Shown here: piece after piece, positions 42,931 through 50,944 of the stretch | How the letters are laid out: every line of letters begins with the position of its first letter | How positions within the stretch are numbered: the first letter of the stretch is position 1 | Assembly (NCBI GenBank): GCA_963835085.1 | Contig: CAWIED010000001.1 | Coordinates: 2,852,001 to 2,916,000, forward strand | Direction: 5' to 3' | Source of the DNA: JBDIAG01 sp963835085 | Lineage (GTDB): Bacteria > Actinomycetota > Actinomycetes > Actinomycetales > CAWJMD01 | Length of the DNA: 64,000 nucleotides | Program-made: the position numbers and the translations under genes | The notes under the pieces: generated by a model | The model's database searches: none | Told to the model about the DNA's origin: nothing | The model's input: the letters and a program-made list of their open reading frames with translations, nothing else

Positions 42931-43578
42931 ATGAGCAGGACGCAGGCTCGAGGTGACCCGATCCCCGCCGCAGTCTCGGTTGACGTGCTCGCTCTGCGTT
43001 TCGACCCAGGCATCCATCGGGTCAAGCTCGCGGTAGCCCCGCGCACCATCAAGCCCTACGCAGGACGGCTCGCGCTGCCCGGAGTGATCCTGCTCCGCGG
43101 CGAGTCCCTATCGGCGGCGACCCGCCGCGCCGCCAAGACCAAGCTCGGCCTGTCCGGTGTGCTGGCCTGCGGTCAGCTCACGACCTTCGACGAGCCGCAT
43201 CGCGATCCGCGGGGCCCGGCGCTGGCATTGGCAACCTGGGCGGTGGTGGATCACGACGCCCTCGGCAACGAGACCAACCACTGGGTAGACCTCGATGACG
43301 TGCCCACGCTGGCCTTCGACCACAACCAGATCGTGTCACTGGCCAGACCACTCCTGGCTGGCCTGCTCTGGCGCAATCGCGACTTCACCGAGGCGCTTAC
43401 CGGGCCAAGGTTCCCGGTGGCCCACGCCGTAGCACTGCAAACTTGCCTGGTCGGCAGGGTGCCCGATCGTGGCAACCTGAATCGGCTGCTCCGGACCACA
43501 CCAGGCGTCGACCGCACCAAGGAAGTGCGCCAGATCTACGGAGCGGGCCGGCCCAGCTCGGTCTGGGCCTGGGGCTGA
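42931..43578 (+). CDS. Nudix-domain transcriptional regulator, NrtR-like, with degenerate Nudix box
   Basis: The 215-residue protein has a Nudix-like N-terminus: the block from GVILLRGESLSAA through TRRAAKTKLGLSG sits where the box would be, but the REUXEE glutamates are replaced by alanine, lysine and threonine, so no hydrolase activity is expected. The C-terminal half (TEALTGPRFPVAHAVALQ through RQIYGAGRPSSVWAWG) has the NrtR-type winged-helix pattern. NrtR-like proteins sense ADP-ribose or related compounds and control NAD genes; the target here is unknown. It is divergent from the FabH-menC-menD operon. Confidence 0.75.
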   Translation: MSRTQARGDPIPAAVSVDVLALRFDPGIHRVKLAVAPRTIKPYAGRLALPGVILLRGESLSAATRRAAKTKLGLSGVLACGQLTTFDEPHRDPRGPALALATWAVVDHDALGNETNHWVDLDDVPTLAFDHNQIVSLARPLLAGLLWRNRDFTEALTGPRFPVAHAVALQTCLVGRVPDRGNLNRLLRTTPGVDRTKEVRQIYGAGRPSSVWAWG

Positions 43579-43613
43579 CGTCGGGCCCGTGCCATCACGT
43601 CTCGATCGGTGAC

Positions 43614-43619
43614 TATCCT
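43614..43619 (+). promoter_or_regulatory. -10-like element TATCCT before menB
   Basis: TATCCT lies seven bases upstream of the GTG at 43627. This spacing favours that start over an in-frame GTG at 43609. Confidence 0.45.
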
Positions 43620-43626
43620 GCGGCAG

Positions 43627-44574
43627 GTGAGCAGCGACTCGACCGTCCCGACCGTTTCTGAGGTCTTTGACCCGGCCGCCTGGGAAGCGGTGCCCGGGTT
43701 CGACTTCAGCGACATCACCTATCACCGCTGTGTGCTGCCTGGGCCTGAGCGCGGCACCGTGCGCATCGCCTTCGACCGGCCCGAGGTGCGCAACGCCTTC
43801 CGGCCGCACACGGTCGACGAGTTGTACCGCGCCCTCGACCACGCCCGGGCCACGCCGGATGTGGGCGTGGTGCTGCTGACCGGCAACGGGCCGTCCGCGC
43901 GCGATGGCGGCTGGGCGTTCTGCTCGGGTGGCGACCAGCGGATCCGCGGCCGCAGCGGCTACCAGTACGCCCGGGGCGAGACTGCCGAGACCGTGGACGC
44001 CGCCCGGGTGAAGGCTGAAGGCGGACGGCTGCACATCCTGGAGGTGCAGCGACTCATCCGCACCATGCCCAAGATCGTGGTGGCCGTGGTGCCCGGTTGG
44101 GCCGCAGGCGGCGGGCACAGTCTGCACGTGGTGTGCGACCTCACCATCGCCAGCCGCGAGCACGCCCGCTTCAAGCAGACCGATGCCGACGTCGGTTCGT
44201 TCGACGCCGGCTACGGGTCTGCCTACCTCGCGAAGATGGTGGGCCAGAAGTTCGCGAGGGAGATCTTCTTCCTCGGCCGCACCTACACCGCGGAGCAGAT
44301 GCAGGCCATGGGCGCGGTGAACCTTGTGGTCGAACACACCGACCTCGAGGTGGAGGCACTGCTAGTGGCGCGCGAGGTGCTGGGCAAGTCGCCTACCGCG
44401 CAACGGATGCTGAAGTTCGCCTTCAACCTGGTGGACGACGGTCTGATGGGCCAGCAGGTCTTCGCCGGCGAGGCCACTCGGCTCGCGTACATGACCGACG
44501 AAGCCGTAGAGGGACGAGACTCCTTCCTGCAGAAGCGCGCTCCCGACTGGTCGGACTACCCCTGGTACTACTGA
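43627..44574 (+). CDS. menB: 1,4-dihydroxy-2-naphthoyl-CoA synthase
   Basis: The 315-residue crotonase-fold enzyme cyclises o-succinylbenzoyl-CoA. The active-site loops are FCSGGDQRIRG, the oxyanion-hole GWAAGGGHSLHVV, and the MenB-specific DADVGSFDAGYGSAYLAK and the C-terminal SDYPWYY. MenE, which supplies its substrate, is not in the window. No ribosome site precedes the start. Confidence 0.94.
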   Translation: MSSDSTVPTVSEVFDPAAWEAVPGFDFSDITYHRCVLPGPERGTVRIAFDRPEVRNAFRPHTVDELYRALDHARATPDVGVVLLTGNGPSARDGGWAFCSGGDQRIRGRSGYQYARGETAETVDAARVKAEGGRLHILEVQRLIRTMPKIVVAVVPGWAAGGGHSLHVVCDLTIASREHARFKQTDADVGSFDAGYGSAYLAKMVGQKFAREIFFLGRTYTAEQMQAMGAVNLVVEHTDLEVEALLVAREVLGKSPTAQRMLKFAFNLVDDGLMGQQVFAGEATRLAYMTDEAVEGRDSFLQKRAPDWSDYPWYY

Positions 44575-44690
44575 TCTGACGCGTTTATGCACTGATAGCC
44601 CAGCGACAGACGGGGCCAGCGCGCCGACAGCGTCCGACAAGCCGGCAACAGGTGGGCCAGTTCAGCAACGGGGCAGCCCAGCCACGCAGG

Positions 44691-44850
44691 AGCTGAGCCG
44701 GGGACAGGCGGACGGAGCCTGGCGGTGAGAGCCGCAGTCTGCCCGAATCCTTCGCAACAGGACGTTCGGGCGGCGACAAACCTGGGGTTTTCCTGCGCTA
44801 TGACGATGCCCCGCCCGGCGGGCATAGTCATAGCGTCAGAAACCGCCCAC
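44691..44850. repeat. Dispersed ~160-bp element, copy 2
   Basis: This copy matches 1497-1656 block by block: AGCTGAGC, GGCGGACGGAGCC, GTCTGCCCG, TTTTCCTGCGCTATGAC, GCCCCGCCCGGCGGGCA, GTCATAGCG and CAGAAACCGCCC. The palindromic core is GCTATGAC-N2-TGCCCCGCC against GGCGGGCATAGTCATAGC. It lies 120 bases after menB and before the Hen1/Pnkp remnant. Confidence 0.7.
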
Positions 44851-44963
44851 GTCATAATCAGCACCTTCACCGAACGGCCTTGGGCCGACAGCAAGCAATA
44901 TGCCTTCTCAGGTGGCAGATGTGTGGCAAGCCGGTTGTCTGGATGGACTTCTAGGGCGCGGGT
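44851..44963. other. Intergenic region before the Hen1 remnant
   Basis: Apart from a short arm-like TCTAGGGCGCGGG (about 44949-44961) resembling the stop-codon-linked repeat family, I see no gene or site here. Confidence 0.35.
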
Positions 44964-45189
44964 CATCCTCCCTGGCTGGCGGCGCCCGAGTGCGTCGTGT
45001 TCGGAGCCGCGCGGCCGGGTGTGGTCATCGTGACCACGCCAAACGGCGAGTACAACGCGCTCTACGAAGGGCTCGTCGGCATGCGGCACCCAGACCACAG
45101 GTTCGAATGGACCCGATCCGAGTTCACGGAATGGTCGGACCGCGCCGCCTCACGGCTACCACGTCGAGCGGCACGGCATCGGCGACCTC
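44964..45189 (+). pseudogene. Hen1 RNA methyltransferase remnant
   Basis: The frame reads HPPWLAAPECVVFGAARPG, then VVIVTTPNGEYNALYEGL, then MRHPDHRFEWTRSEFTEWSD, which matches the conserved C-terminal half of bacterial Hen1 (VTTPNxEYN, HRDHRFEWTRxEF). Near 45150 the frame shifts and continues as HGYHVERHGIGD, also Hen1-like. The N-terminal part and the metal-binding C-terminal end are missing. Hen1 normally 2'-O-methylates broken RNA before Pnkp ligation. The gene cannot be functional in this form. Confidence 0.78.
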
Positions 45190-45198
45190 CTGCCCGCC

Positions 45199-45345
45199 AT
45201 GGGGTTGGTCATCCTCGTTGGGTGTGTCCGGGAGTGGCAAGTCGACCTTTGCGCGCAGCCACTTCAAGCCCACCGAGATCGTCTCCAGCGACTTCTGCCG
45301 CGGCCTAGCGACGGTGGACCGCTTCTTCGACTCGCTCGCCTGGGG
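45199..45345 (+). pseudogene. Pnkp polynucleotide kinase N-terminal fragment
   Basis: The ATG at 45199 starts MGLVILVG, then one base is extra (near 45222), and the next frame reads GVSGSGKSTFARSHFKPTEI followed by VSSDFCRGLA. This is the P-loop kinase motif and the following conserved segment of bacterial Pnkp, the RNA-repair enzyme that works with Hen1. The match ends at about 45315, and the following residues (to 45469) are unrelated and of unknown origin. The order hen1 then pnkp is that of intact operons. Frameshifts and truncation show decay. Confidence 0.78.
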
Positions 45346-45496
45346 TGGTTCCATGTACGGATGGCGCTTCTTCGATGAGCCGCAACTGACCGAAGACTGG
45401 CCCAGGGATCCAAGCCTCTGTCAAAGCCCACAAGAGTCGCAACACGGTGCCCCGAAGTGGCGGAAGTAGGCGGTAAGCGCCGGGACGCTGTCAGCT

Positions 45497-45916
45497 TCAC
45501 TCCGCGCGCAATCGGTCCCCTCGTCGCCACCGATCGATGCCGTACGACACGAGGCCACCGATCACGATGAGCACCCCGAGCACCACCAGGTGTAACCCGT
45601 AGTTCTGCGACTCCAACCCTTTCGCCGCGGGCTGACTGCCTTCGCGCACGACGAGCAGCACCGCGGGCAGCGCGATGAGGCCAGCGACGATGAGCACCGC
45701 CTGCAAGTGCGCACGGGCCAGGGCAGGCACCAGACCCAGGAGCATTCCGATGCCGATCGTGACCGGCGCGATCACTCCATCGTGCAGCCCGACTCCCACC
45801 GCCAGCCACACCAGGAGCGCGACCGGATGCGATTGAGCGGGATGGGCCGCGAGCCCCCACGCCCCGTAGCCGGCGAGCAGGATGCCCGCAGTCCCGAGAA
45901 TCCAGCGCGCCTTCAT
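45497..45916 (-). CDS. Small membrane protein of the molybdoenzyme/glyco cluster
   Basis: The 139-residue protein has about four hydrophobic segments (residues 8-25, 34-64, 68-90, 105-125) and a basic C-terminus. I recognise no family. The ATG overlaps the stop of the molybdopterin oxidoreductase gene as ATGA, with GGTGGAG just upstream, so it is co-translated with it. It could serve as a membrane partner or assembly factor, which is inference. Confidence 0.7.
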   Translation of the reverse strand: MKARWILGTAGILLAGYGAWGLAAHPAQSHPVALLVWLAVGVGLHDGVIAPVTIGIGMLLGLVPALARAHLQAVLIVAGLIALPAVLLVVREGSQPAAKGLESQNYGLHLVVLGVLIVIGGLVSYGIDRWRRGDRLRAE

Positions 45917-47043
45917 AAGATCTCCACCGCCGTAAGCCATTTCGTGTTGAGGACGCCCGCGCGGTTGGGTGCGATCAGCCTCACCGGATATCCGTGATCG
46001 ATGGTCAGCCTCGACCCGTTCAGATGCGTCGCGAGGATCGCCTCGGCCAGCTGCGGTCCTTCGACCACCGATGAGCGGTATGAGCCGGTGCCCTCCAGCG
46101 ACCTGACGAGCACCCGCGAATCCGCATCGCCGCCGGCGCGGCGAACGAGGTCGAGGAGCAGGGGCCCGGCCCACGCTGCGTCGACGCTCCAGCCCTCGAC
46201 ACACGCCATCGGCAACTGTCGATGCACGACGGGCAGCGCCTCGAAGGCCAAGAGATCAAGGCTGTAGGGATTCGGGCCGCGGACGTCGAGCCGCCAGCCA
46301 GGCGAGGTGGCGGTCGAGGTCACACCTGCTTCCGCGGCCGTCTTGTTCACCGGCACCCCGAGCGGCGAACGCCACGGCGTGCGCGGTGCGAGCAGAGCGA
46401 TTCCACGCAGCGATCCGACCGATTGCCCCGCGATCGTCGCGACCAGCGTGGCGGTTCCGGCGGTCGCGGCCAGCAGCAATCCTCGCCGCGACAGCCCCTT
46501 GGGGGTGGCCGCAGACGTCGGGCGCAGCGGAGTCGAGAGACCCTCGCGGATCACCGGTAGCTTGACCGCGACGTGCACCAGCAAGGCACCGATCGCGATG
46601 TAGGCCAACATCCGGTGTACGAAGACGAAGTCGAACGGCCAGGGATACCAGTCGAGAATGTTGATGAACCCGATCGAGACCTCGGTGATCGCGGCCGCAA
46701 CCAGCACCGCTATCGAGGTCCGCTCCAGCACGTGCACGATCGAGCGAGCGGGAGGCCACGCGAACAGCTCCGGATAGACGCTCCACAGCTTGACCAGTAA
46801 CAGCGGAATACACGCGATCCCGGTGAGCACGTGCGTTCCTTGCGTCAACCGATATCCCCACACCGGCGCGGCGGGCTCCGGCAACCAACCCCAGGGTTGG
46901 TACTGATAGTGGCTGAGCAGTCCGGTCACGAAGCAGACGCCGAAGGCGATGCCGAGAATCGTGCCCACTCGGGCGGTCACCGCAGGCGAACGCAGGGTCC
47001 CGGAGAAGCGTGGCCACCACGGCGGCGGCGATTCGGGAAGCAC
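45913..47043 (-). CDS. Membrane-anchored molybdopterin-dependent oxidoreductase (sulfite-oxidase family)
   Basis: The 376-residue protein begins with four predicted membrane helices in a cytochrome-b561-like arrangement containing histidines. A Tat-like motif LSRRGLLLAATAG (about residues 180-192) follows the membrane part, and the C-terminal domain has the sulfite-oxidase molybdopterin fold with the molybdenum-ligating cysteine in MACVEGWS (about residue 278). The N-terminal membrane part suggests coupling to quinones. The substrate is unknown. It is divergent from the mannosyltransferase gene. Confidence 0.8.
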   Translation of the reverse strand: MLPESPPPWWPRFSGTLRSPAVTARVGTILGIAFGVCFVTGLLSHYQYQPWGWLPEPAAPVWGYRLTQGTHVLTGIACIPLLLVKLWSVYPELFAWPPARSIVHVLERTSIAVLVAAAITEVSIGFINILDWYPWPFDFVFVHRMLAYIAIGALLVHVAVKLPVIREGLSTPLRPTSAATPKGLSRRGLLLAATAGTATLVATIAGQSVGSLRGIALLAPRTPWRSPLGVPVNKTAAEAGVTSTATSPGWRLDVRGPNPYSLDLLAFEALPVVHRQLPMACVEGWSVDAAWAGPLLLDLVRRAGGDADSRVLVRSLEGTGSYRSSVVEGPQLAEAILATHLNGSRLTIDHGYPVRLIAPNRAGVLNTKWLTAVEIL

Positions 47044-47088
47044 GTCCTCAGTGTCGATCGCGGGACGAGCCCGTAGCTGCCGCAGATC

Positions 47089-47105
47089 CTTACGGCTCGC
47101 TTACG
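47089..47105. promoter_or_regulatory. Direct repeat CTTACG with 11-base period (OmpR-type site)
   Basis: CTTACG occurs at 47089-47094 and 47100-47105. An 11-base period of direct half-sites is the pattern bound by OmpR/PhoB-family dimers. The site lies in the divergent promoter region between the molybdoenzyme gene and the mannosyltransferase gene, and the related CCGTAAGGAT sits just after the epimerase gene. The response regulator at 51657 is the candidate binder. Confidence 0.35.
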
Positions 47106-47143
47106 TCCGCGCGCTGGGCCAGGTCTCCGGCGCCGACGCCTGT

Positions 47144-47149
47144 CAGGCT
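47144..47149 (+). promoter_or_regulatory. Possible -10 element CAGGCT before the mannosyltransferase gene
   Basis: CAGGCT lies seven bases before the ATG with no Shine-Dalgarno sequence. The first base deviates from TANNNT. Confidence 0.3.
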
Positions 47150-47156
47150 CGCTGCC

Positions 47157-48530
47157 ATGAGCGGCACGCGAGCGGGCACGAGGTGGCGGGCGGGGCTGGC
47201 GGCCGCCTGCCTCCTGCAGGTTGCCGCCACGACGCTCTGCCTGCACCCGCGCCTCATCGGGACGTCGCCAGCCGCGGGCAGACTGCTGTTTCCCGCGACC
47301 GCGGCCATCTGGATTGCAGCGATCGCCCTCCTGGCGCGGTCGGGTCTGGCCCGTCGCTCGACGGCCGCGGTCGTCCTGATCGTCGGCGCGGCGCTGCAAG
47401 TGGCCGCGCTCTCGGCGCCGCCGGCGACCTCGAACGACGTCCTGCGCTACAGCTGGGATGCCAAGGTCCAACTGGCGGGCATCGACCCCTACCGGTACGC
47501 CCCCGATGCACCCCAGCTCGACCGCCTGCACGAGCCAGCGCTCTTCACTCACCACGGCTGTGCCGATTCGAATGGCTGCGCGCTCCTCAACCGTCCGCAG
47601 GTTCACACGGTCTACCCGCCGGTGGCCCAGGCAGCGTTTGTCGTGGTCCGGGTGATCTCTGCTGGCAGCGGTGGGCAGACGGCCTTCCAGATCGCAGCGG
47701 CACTCGGCGTCCTCGTGATCTCGTCGCTGTTGCTGCGTGAGCTCCGGGCGCGCAATGCAGCAGCGTGGTACGCCGCAGTCTGGGCCTGGTGTCCGATTGT
47801 GGTGTCGGAGTTCGGCAACAACGCACATATCGACTGGCTCGCGATCATTCTGGTGGTACTCGCACTCGGCGCCTCGGCCCGGCAACGACAGGGTTGGGCA
47901 GGAGCACTCATCGGGGCCGCGATCATTGCCAAGCTCTATCCCGTGGCCGTCCTGCCCGCGCTCGCACGCCGTCAAGCAGGACGCGTTGTGATCGCAGCCG
48001 CAGCCGTGGGGGTGATCGGCTATCTGCCGCACGTCTGGGCCGTGGGGCCGCAGGTGATCGGATATCTGCCCGGCTACCTGCATGAGGAGGGCTACGCCAG
48101 CGGCAGCCGGTTGGAGCTCCTCGGCCGGATCTTCCCCGGCCCTGTGGACACGATCGTGGGCGCGCTGGTGCTCGTTGGATTGGCCTTGCTCTGTTGGCGG
48201 ACGTCGGATCCGCTTCGACCGGAGATCGGCGCGACCTGGCTGTTCGGCGCGACTGTGTTGGTGACGACGCCGAACTACCCGTGGTACGCCGCCCTTCTGG
48301 TGGCGCTGGTGGTGATGAGCGGCGCCTGGCACTGGCTCCCGGTCGCCTTCGCACCCACGTACGCCTACGTCTACGGGAGCCGAGCGAGCAACTGGGGGCT
48401 GGCCGACTCGCTGATCTTCGCTGCCGCCGGACTCGCGACGGCTCTGTGGTGGTGGTTCCGCAGGCGCTCGGCCCGCGGCAGCTCTCCGAAGGGACACCCG
48501 ATGGTCTACGACATTCCCGAACCGTCATGA
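47157..48530 (+). CDS. Polyprenol-phosphate mannosyltransferase-like membrane protein (GT87/DUF2029 type)
   Basis: The 457-residue protein has about ten membrane segments. After the second, an acidic SNDVLRYSWDAKVQLAGIDP loop and RYAPDAPQLDRLH resemble the catalytic loop of polyprenol-linked glycosyltransferases of the GT-C superfamily. It should use a polyprenyl-phosphate sugar on the outer face of the membrane. It overlaps the epimerase gene by ATGA. The sugar and acceptor are unknown. Confidence 0.75.
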   Translation: MSGTRAGTRWRAGLAAACLLQVAATTLCLHPRLIGTSPAAGRLLFPATAAIWIAAIALLARSGLARRSTAAVVLIVGAALQVAALSAPPATSNDVLRYSWDAKVQLAGIDPYRYAPDAPQLDRLHEPALFTHHGCADSNGCALLNRPQVHTVYPPVAQAAFVVVRVISAGSGGQTAFQIAAALGVLVISSLLLRELRARNAAAWYAAVWAWCPIVVSEFGNNAHIDWLAIILVVLALGASARQRQGWAGALIGAAIIAKLYPVAVLPALARRQAGRVVIAAAAVGVIGYLPHVWAVGPQVIGYLPGYLHEEGYASGSRLELLGRIFPGPVDTIVGALVLVGLALLCWRTSDPLRPEIGATWLFGATVLVTTPNYPWYAALLVALVVMSGAWHWLPVAFAPTYAYVYGSRASNWGLADSLIFAAAGLATALWWWFRRRSARGSSPKGHPMVYDIPEPS

Positions 48531-49567
48531 AGGTGCTGCTCACCGGTGCCGCCGGATTCATCGGGTCGGCTATCCACCGACGGCTGACGGCTCTAGACGT
48601 CGAGGTCGTGGGCGTCGACCTGATGCTGCCACTCGCCCACGGTGTCGCCGACCCACCGCCAGGCATTCATCGACTCGACGTTCGCGACGTCGAGCGGTGG
48701 GCAGGCTTGCTGGCCGGCGTCGACGTCGTCTGCCACCAGGCCGCCGTCGTCGGCGCGGGGGTGACCGTCGCCGACCTGCCGCTGTACGCGAGCCACAACG
48801 ATCTCGGCACAGCAGCCCTGCTCGCGGCGATGAGCGCAGTCGGAGTGTCGCGGATCGTGTTCGCGTCCTCGATGGTCGTCTACGGCGAAGGACGCTACCG
48901 CTGCCCGGTCCATGGGGAGCGCACCCCCGGTCCACGCGCCCGCACGGCCCTCGAACGAAGCGAGTTCGAGAACCTCTGCGACCTGTGCGGCGAGCCACTG
49001 GGATGGCACCTGATCGATGAGGACGCTCGGCTGGATCCGCGCAGCGCCTACGCGGCCAGCAAGGTGGCCCAGGAGCACTACGCAGCCGTATGGGCACGAC
49101 AGAGCGACGGGGCAGCCGTCGCGTTGCGCTATCACAACGTCTACGGACCGGGCATGCCGCGCGATACGCCGTACTCCGGCGTCGCGGCGATGTTCCGCTC
49201 GTCGGTCGAGCGCGGCGAACCGGCACAGGTCTTCGAGGACGGCCTGCAGATGCGGGACTTCGTGCACGTCGATGACGTCGCTCGCGCGAACCTCGCGGCG
49301 ATCGACGCCGTCCGCGCTGCCGCAGGTTTCGCCGCCTACAACGTCGCGTCCGGGCATCCGGTCTCGATCGCCGCCGTCGCGCGGGCGGTAGCGGCAGGCG
49401 CCGAGCCGCAGATCACCGGCCGTTATCGCCTCGGCGACGTCCGGCACATCGTCGCCTCGCCCGACAAGGCAGCGCGTGAGCTCGGGTTCCGGGCCGCGAT
49501 CCTGCCAGAACGAGGCTTGGCCGCCTTCGCCACCGATCCACTGCGCCCGGCCGTCACCGGACCGTAA
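48527..49567 (+). CDS. NAD-dependent epimerase/dehydratase with metal-ribbon-like insertion
   Basis: The 346-residue SDR protein starts with MKVLLTGAAGFIGSAIHRRL and has the YAASK catalytic tyrosine-lysine (Tyr175, Lys179). Between residues 124 and 155 it carries CPVHGERTPGPR and CDLCGEPLGWH, a cysteine and histidine pattern that could bind a metal. Members act on nucleotide sugars; the substrate is unknown. It overlaps the upstream gene by ATGA. Confidence 0.85.
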   Translation: MKVLLTGAAGFIGSAIHRRLTALDVEVVGVDLMLPLAHGVADPPPGIHRLDVRDVERWAGLLAGVDVVCHQAAVVGAGVTVADLPLYASHNDLGTAALLAAMSAVGVSRIVFASSMVVYGEGRYRCPVHGERTPGPRARTALERSEFENLCDLCGEPLGWHLIDEDARLDPRSAYAASKVAQEHYAAVWARQSDGAAVALRYHNVYGPGMPRDTPYSGVAAMFRSSVERGEPAQVFEDGLQMRDFVHVDDVARANLAAIDAVRAAAGFAAYNVASGHPVSIAAVARAVAAGAEPQITGRYRLGDVRHIVASPDKAARELGFRAAILPERGLAAFATDPLRPAVTGP

Positions 49568-49600
49568 GGATTGCCGGGCGCATCGGCCCGATCGGGTCCT

Positions 49601-49606
49601 TAGCGT
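49601..49606 (+). promoter_or_regulatory. -10-like element TAGCGT before the GT2 gene
   Basis: TAGCGT is seven bases before the ATG. It lies in the only non-overlapping junction of the cluster (46 bases), so a second promoter is plausible here. Confidence 0.4.
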
Positions 49607-49613
49607 TGTCGTC

Positions 49614-50270
49614 ATGACCGATACCTCGGTGATCCTGCCCTGTCTCGACGAAGGACCGGCGCTGCGTGACCTGCTGCCCCGGATGCCGGCGGGGTATGAC
49701 GTCATCGTCGTCGACAACGGCTCGACAGACGACACCGTCGCGGTCGCGCGCGCTGCTGGGGTCCGAGTCGTGAGCGCCCGTCCGCGTGGATACGGCGCCG
49801 CCGTCCACGCCGGAGTCGAGTCGGCGGTCTCGAAGTACGTCGTCGTGATGGACGCCGACGGATCGATCGATCCACGTGACATCGAGCGGGTCTTGGCGCC
49901 GGTGCGCGCGGGTGCCGCGGAGCTGACGATGGGACGACGGATCCCGGCGCAGCGAGGGGTCTGGCCGTGGCACGCCCGCTGGGGCAACGCAGCGGTGCTC
50001 GCGCTCGTGCGCCGGCGCACGGGGCTCGTCGTCCGCGATCTCGGCCCTCTGCGCGCCGCACGCCGGGATGCGGTCCTCGCCTTGTCGGTCAGCGATCGGC
50101 GGATGGGCTATCCGCTGGAGCTGCTGGTGCGGGCTGCCGCGGCCGGGTGGCGCGTCGAGGAGATCGAGATCGCCTATCACCCCCGGGCGGGCGGCACTCG
50201 CTCGAAGGTCTCCGGTTCGGTACGTGGCAGTCTGCGAGTCGCATGGGACTTCTCCCAGGTGCTGCGATGA
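49614..50270 (+). CDS. Glycosyltransferase family 2
   Basis: The 218-residue enzyme has the GT-A fold with VILPCLDEGPALRDLL, the nucleotide-binding VIVVDNGSTDDT, and the metal-binding DADGS motif. The C-terminus is short and lacks membrane segments, as in dolichyl-phosphate-type synthases of the soluble kind. It could supply a polyprenyl-phosphate sugar for the membrane transferase, which is inference. It overlaps the DUF2064 gene. Confidence 0.85.
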   Translation: MTDTSVILPCLDEGPALRDLLPRMPAGYDVIVVDNGSTDDTVAVARAAGVRVVSARPRGYGAAVHAGVESAVSKYVVVMDADGSIDPRDIERVLAPVRAGAAELTMGRRIPAQRGVWPWHARWGNAAVLALVRRRTGLVVRDLGPLRAARRDAVLALSVSDRRMGYPLELLVRAAAAGWRVEEIEIAYHPRAGGTRSKVSGSVRGSLRVAWDFSQVLR

Positions 50271-50944
50271 CGACCCTGCTGGTGATGGCCAAGGCGCCGG
50301 TCGTCGGAGCGGTCAAGACCCGGCTGGCCGCCGACCTGCGTCCTGTCCTGCACGAGCAGGCGCTCGTCGCGGCGGCGCACCTTGCCGCTGCTGCGCTGCT
50401 CGACACGCTCGCGAACCTTCCGCCCGACGTCGATCGCCACCTCGCTCTCGACGGCGACCTGCGGCAGGCCGTCGACGGACGCGCCATCGCCAACGCCCTG
50501 CAGGGTTGGCGAGTCACCCCGCAGCGGCCCGGCACCTTCGGGCAACGGCTGGCCTGGGCACATCGCGAGGTGGCCGGGCCCCGACTGCAGATCGGGATGG
50601 ACACTCCGCACGTCGGAGGCCGGCTTCTCCGGGACGTGATGGCGCAACTCGAGCAGAGCGACGCCGTCCTGGGGCCGGCCTACGACGGAGGTTGGTGGGC
50701 GATCGGGCTGCATGATGGCGCCGCGGCCGAGGTCCTGATGCACGTGGCGATGTCGCAATCGACCACCTGCGCGCACACCCGGGCGGCCTTGCTCGCCGAC
50801 GGGCTCTCCGTGAGTGCGGCACCCGCCGAGCGCGACCTCGACCATCTCGACGACCTCCGCGCCATCGCTACTGCAGCGCCGGAGTTGCGGGTGTCGCGGC
50901 TCGCACGGGATCTCGGCCTCCTCGATCTGGCGGTCACCAGATGA
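50267..50944 (+). CDS. DUF2064 / TIGR04282-type nucleotidyltransferase-like protein
   Basis: The 225-residue protein starts MTTLLVMAKAPVVGAVKTRL, the signature of this GT-A-like family, and has the GMDTPHVG and LGPAYDGGWWAIGL segments. The family is related to nucleotide-sugar-forming or glycosyltransferase enzymes; some members are linked to arsenosugar synthesis. No arsenic genes are in the window. ATGA overlaps on both sides. Confidence 0.8.
   Translation: MTTLLVMAKAPVVGAVKTRLAADLRPVLHEQALVAAAHLAAAALLDTLANLPPDVDRHLALDGDLRQAVDGRAIANALQGWRVTPQRPGTFGQRLAWAHREVAGPRLQIGMDTPHVGGRLLRDVMAQLEQSDAVLGPAYDGGWWAIGLHDGAAAEVLMHVAMSQSTTCAHTRAALLADGLSVSAAPAERDLDHLDDLRAIATAAPELRVSRLARDLGLLDLAVTR

Noticed and set aside
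44568..45098. 176-codon minus-strand frame after menB
   Set aside because: Covers the 160-bp repeat and the Hen1 remnant; no domain, and the plus-strand homology is better.
50267..50944. Arsenosugar biosynthesis assignment from the DUF2064 family name
   Set aside because: No arsenic methyltransferase or radical SAM partner is in the window; the glycan context is a better fit.
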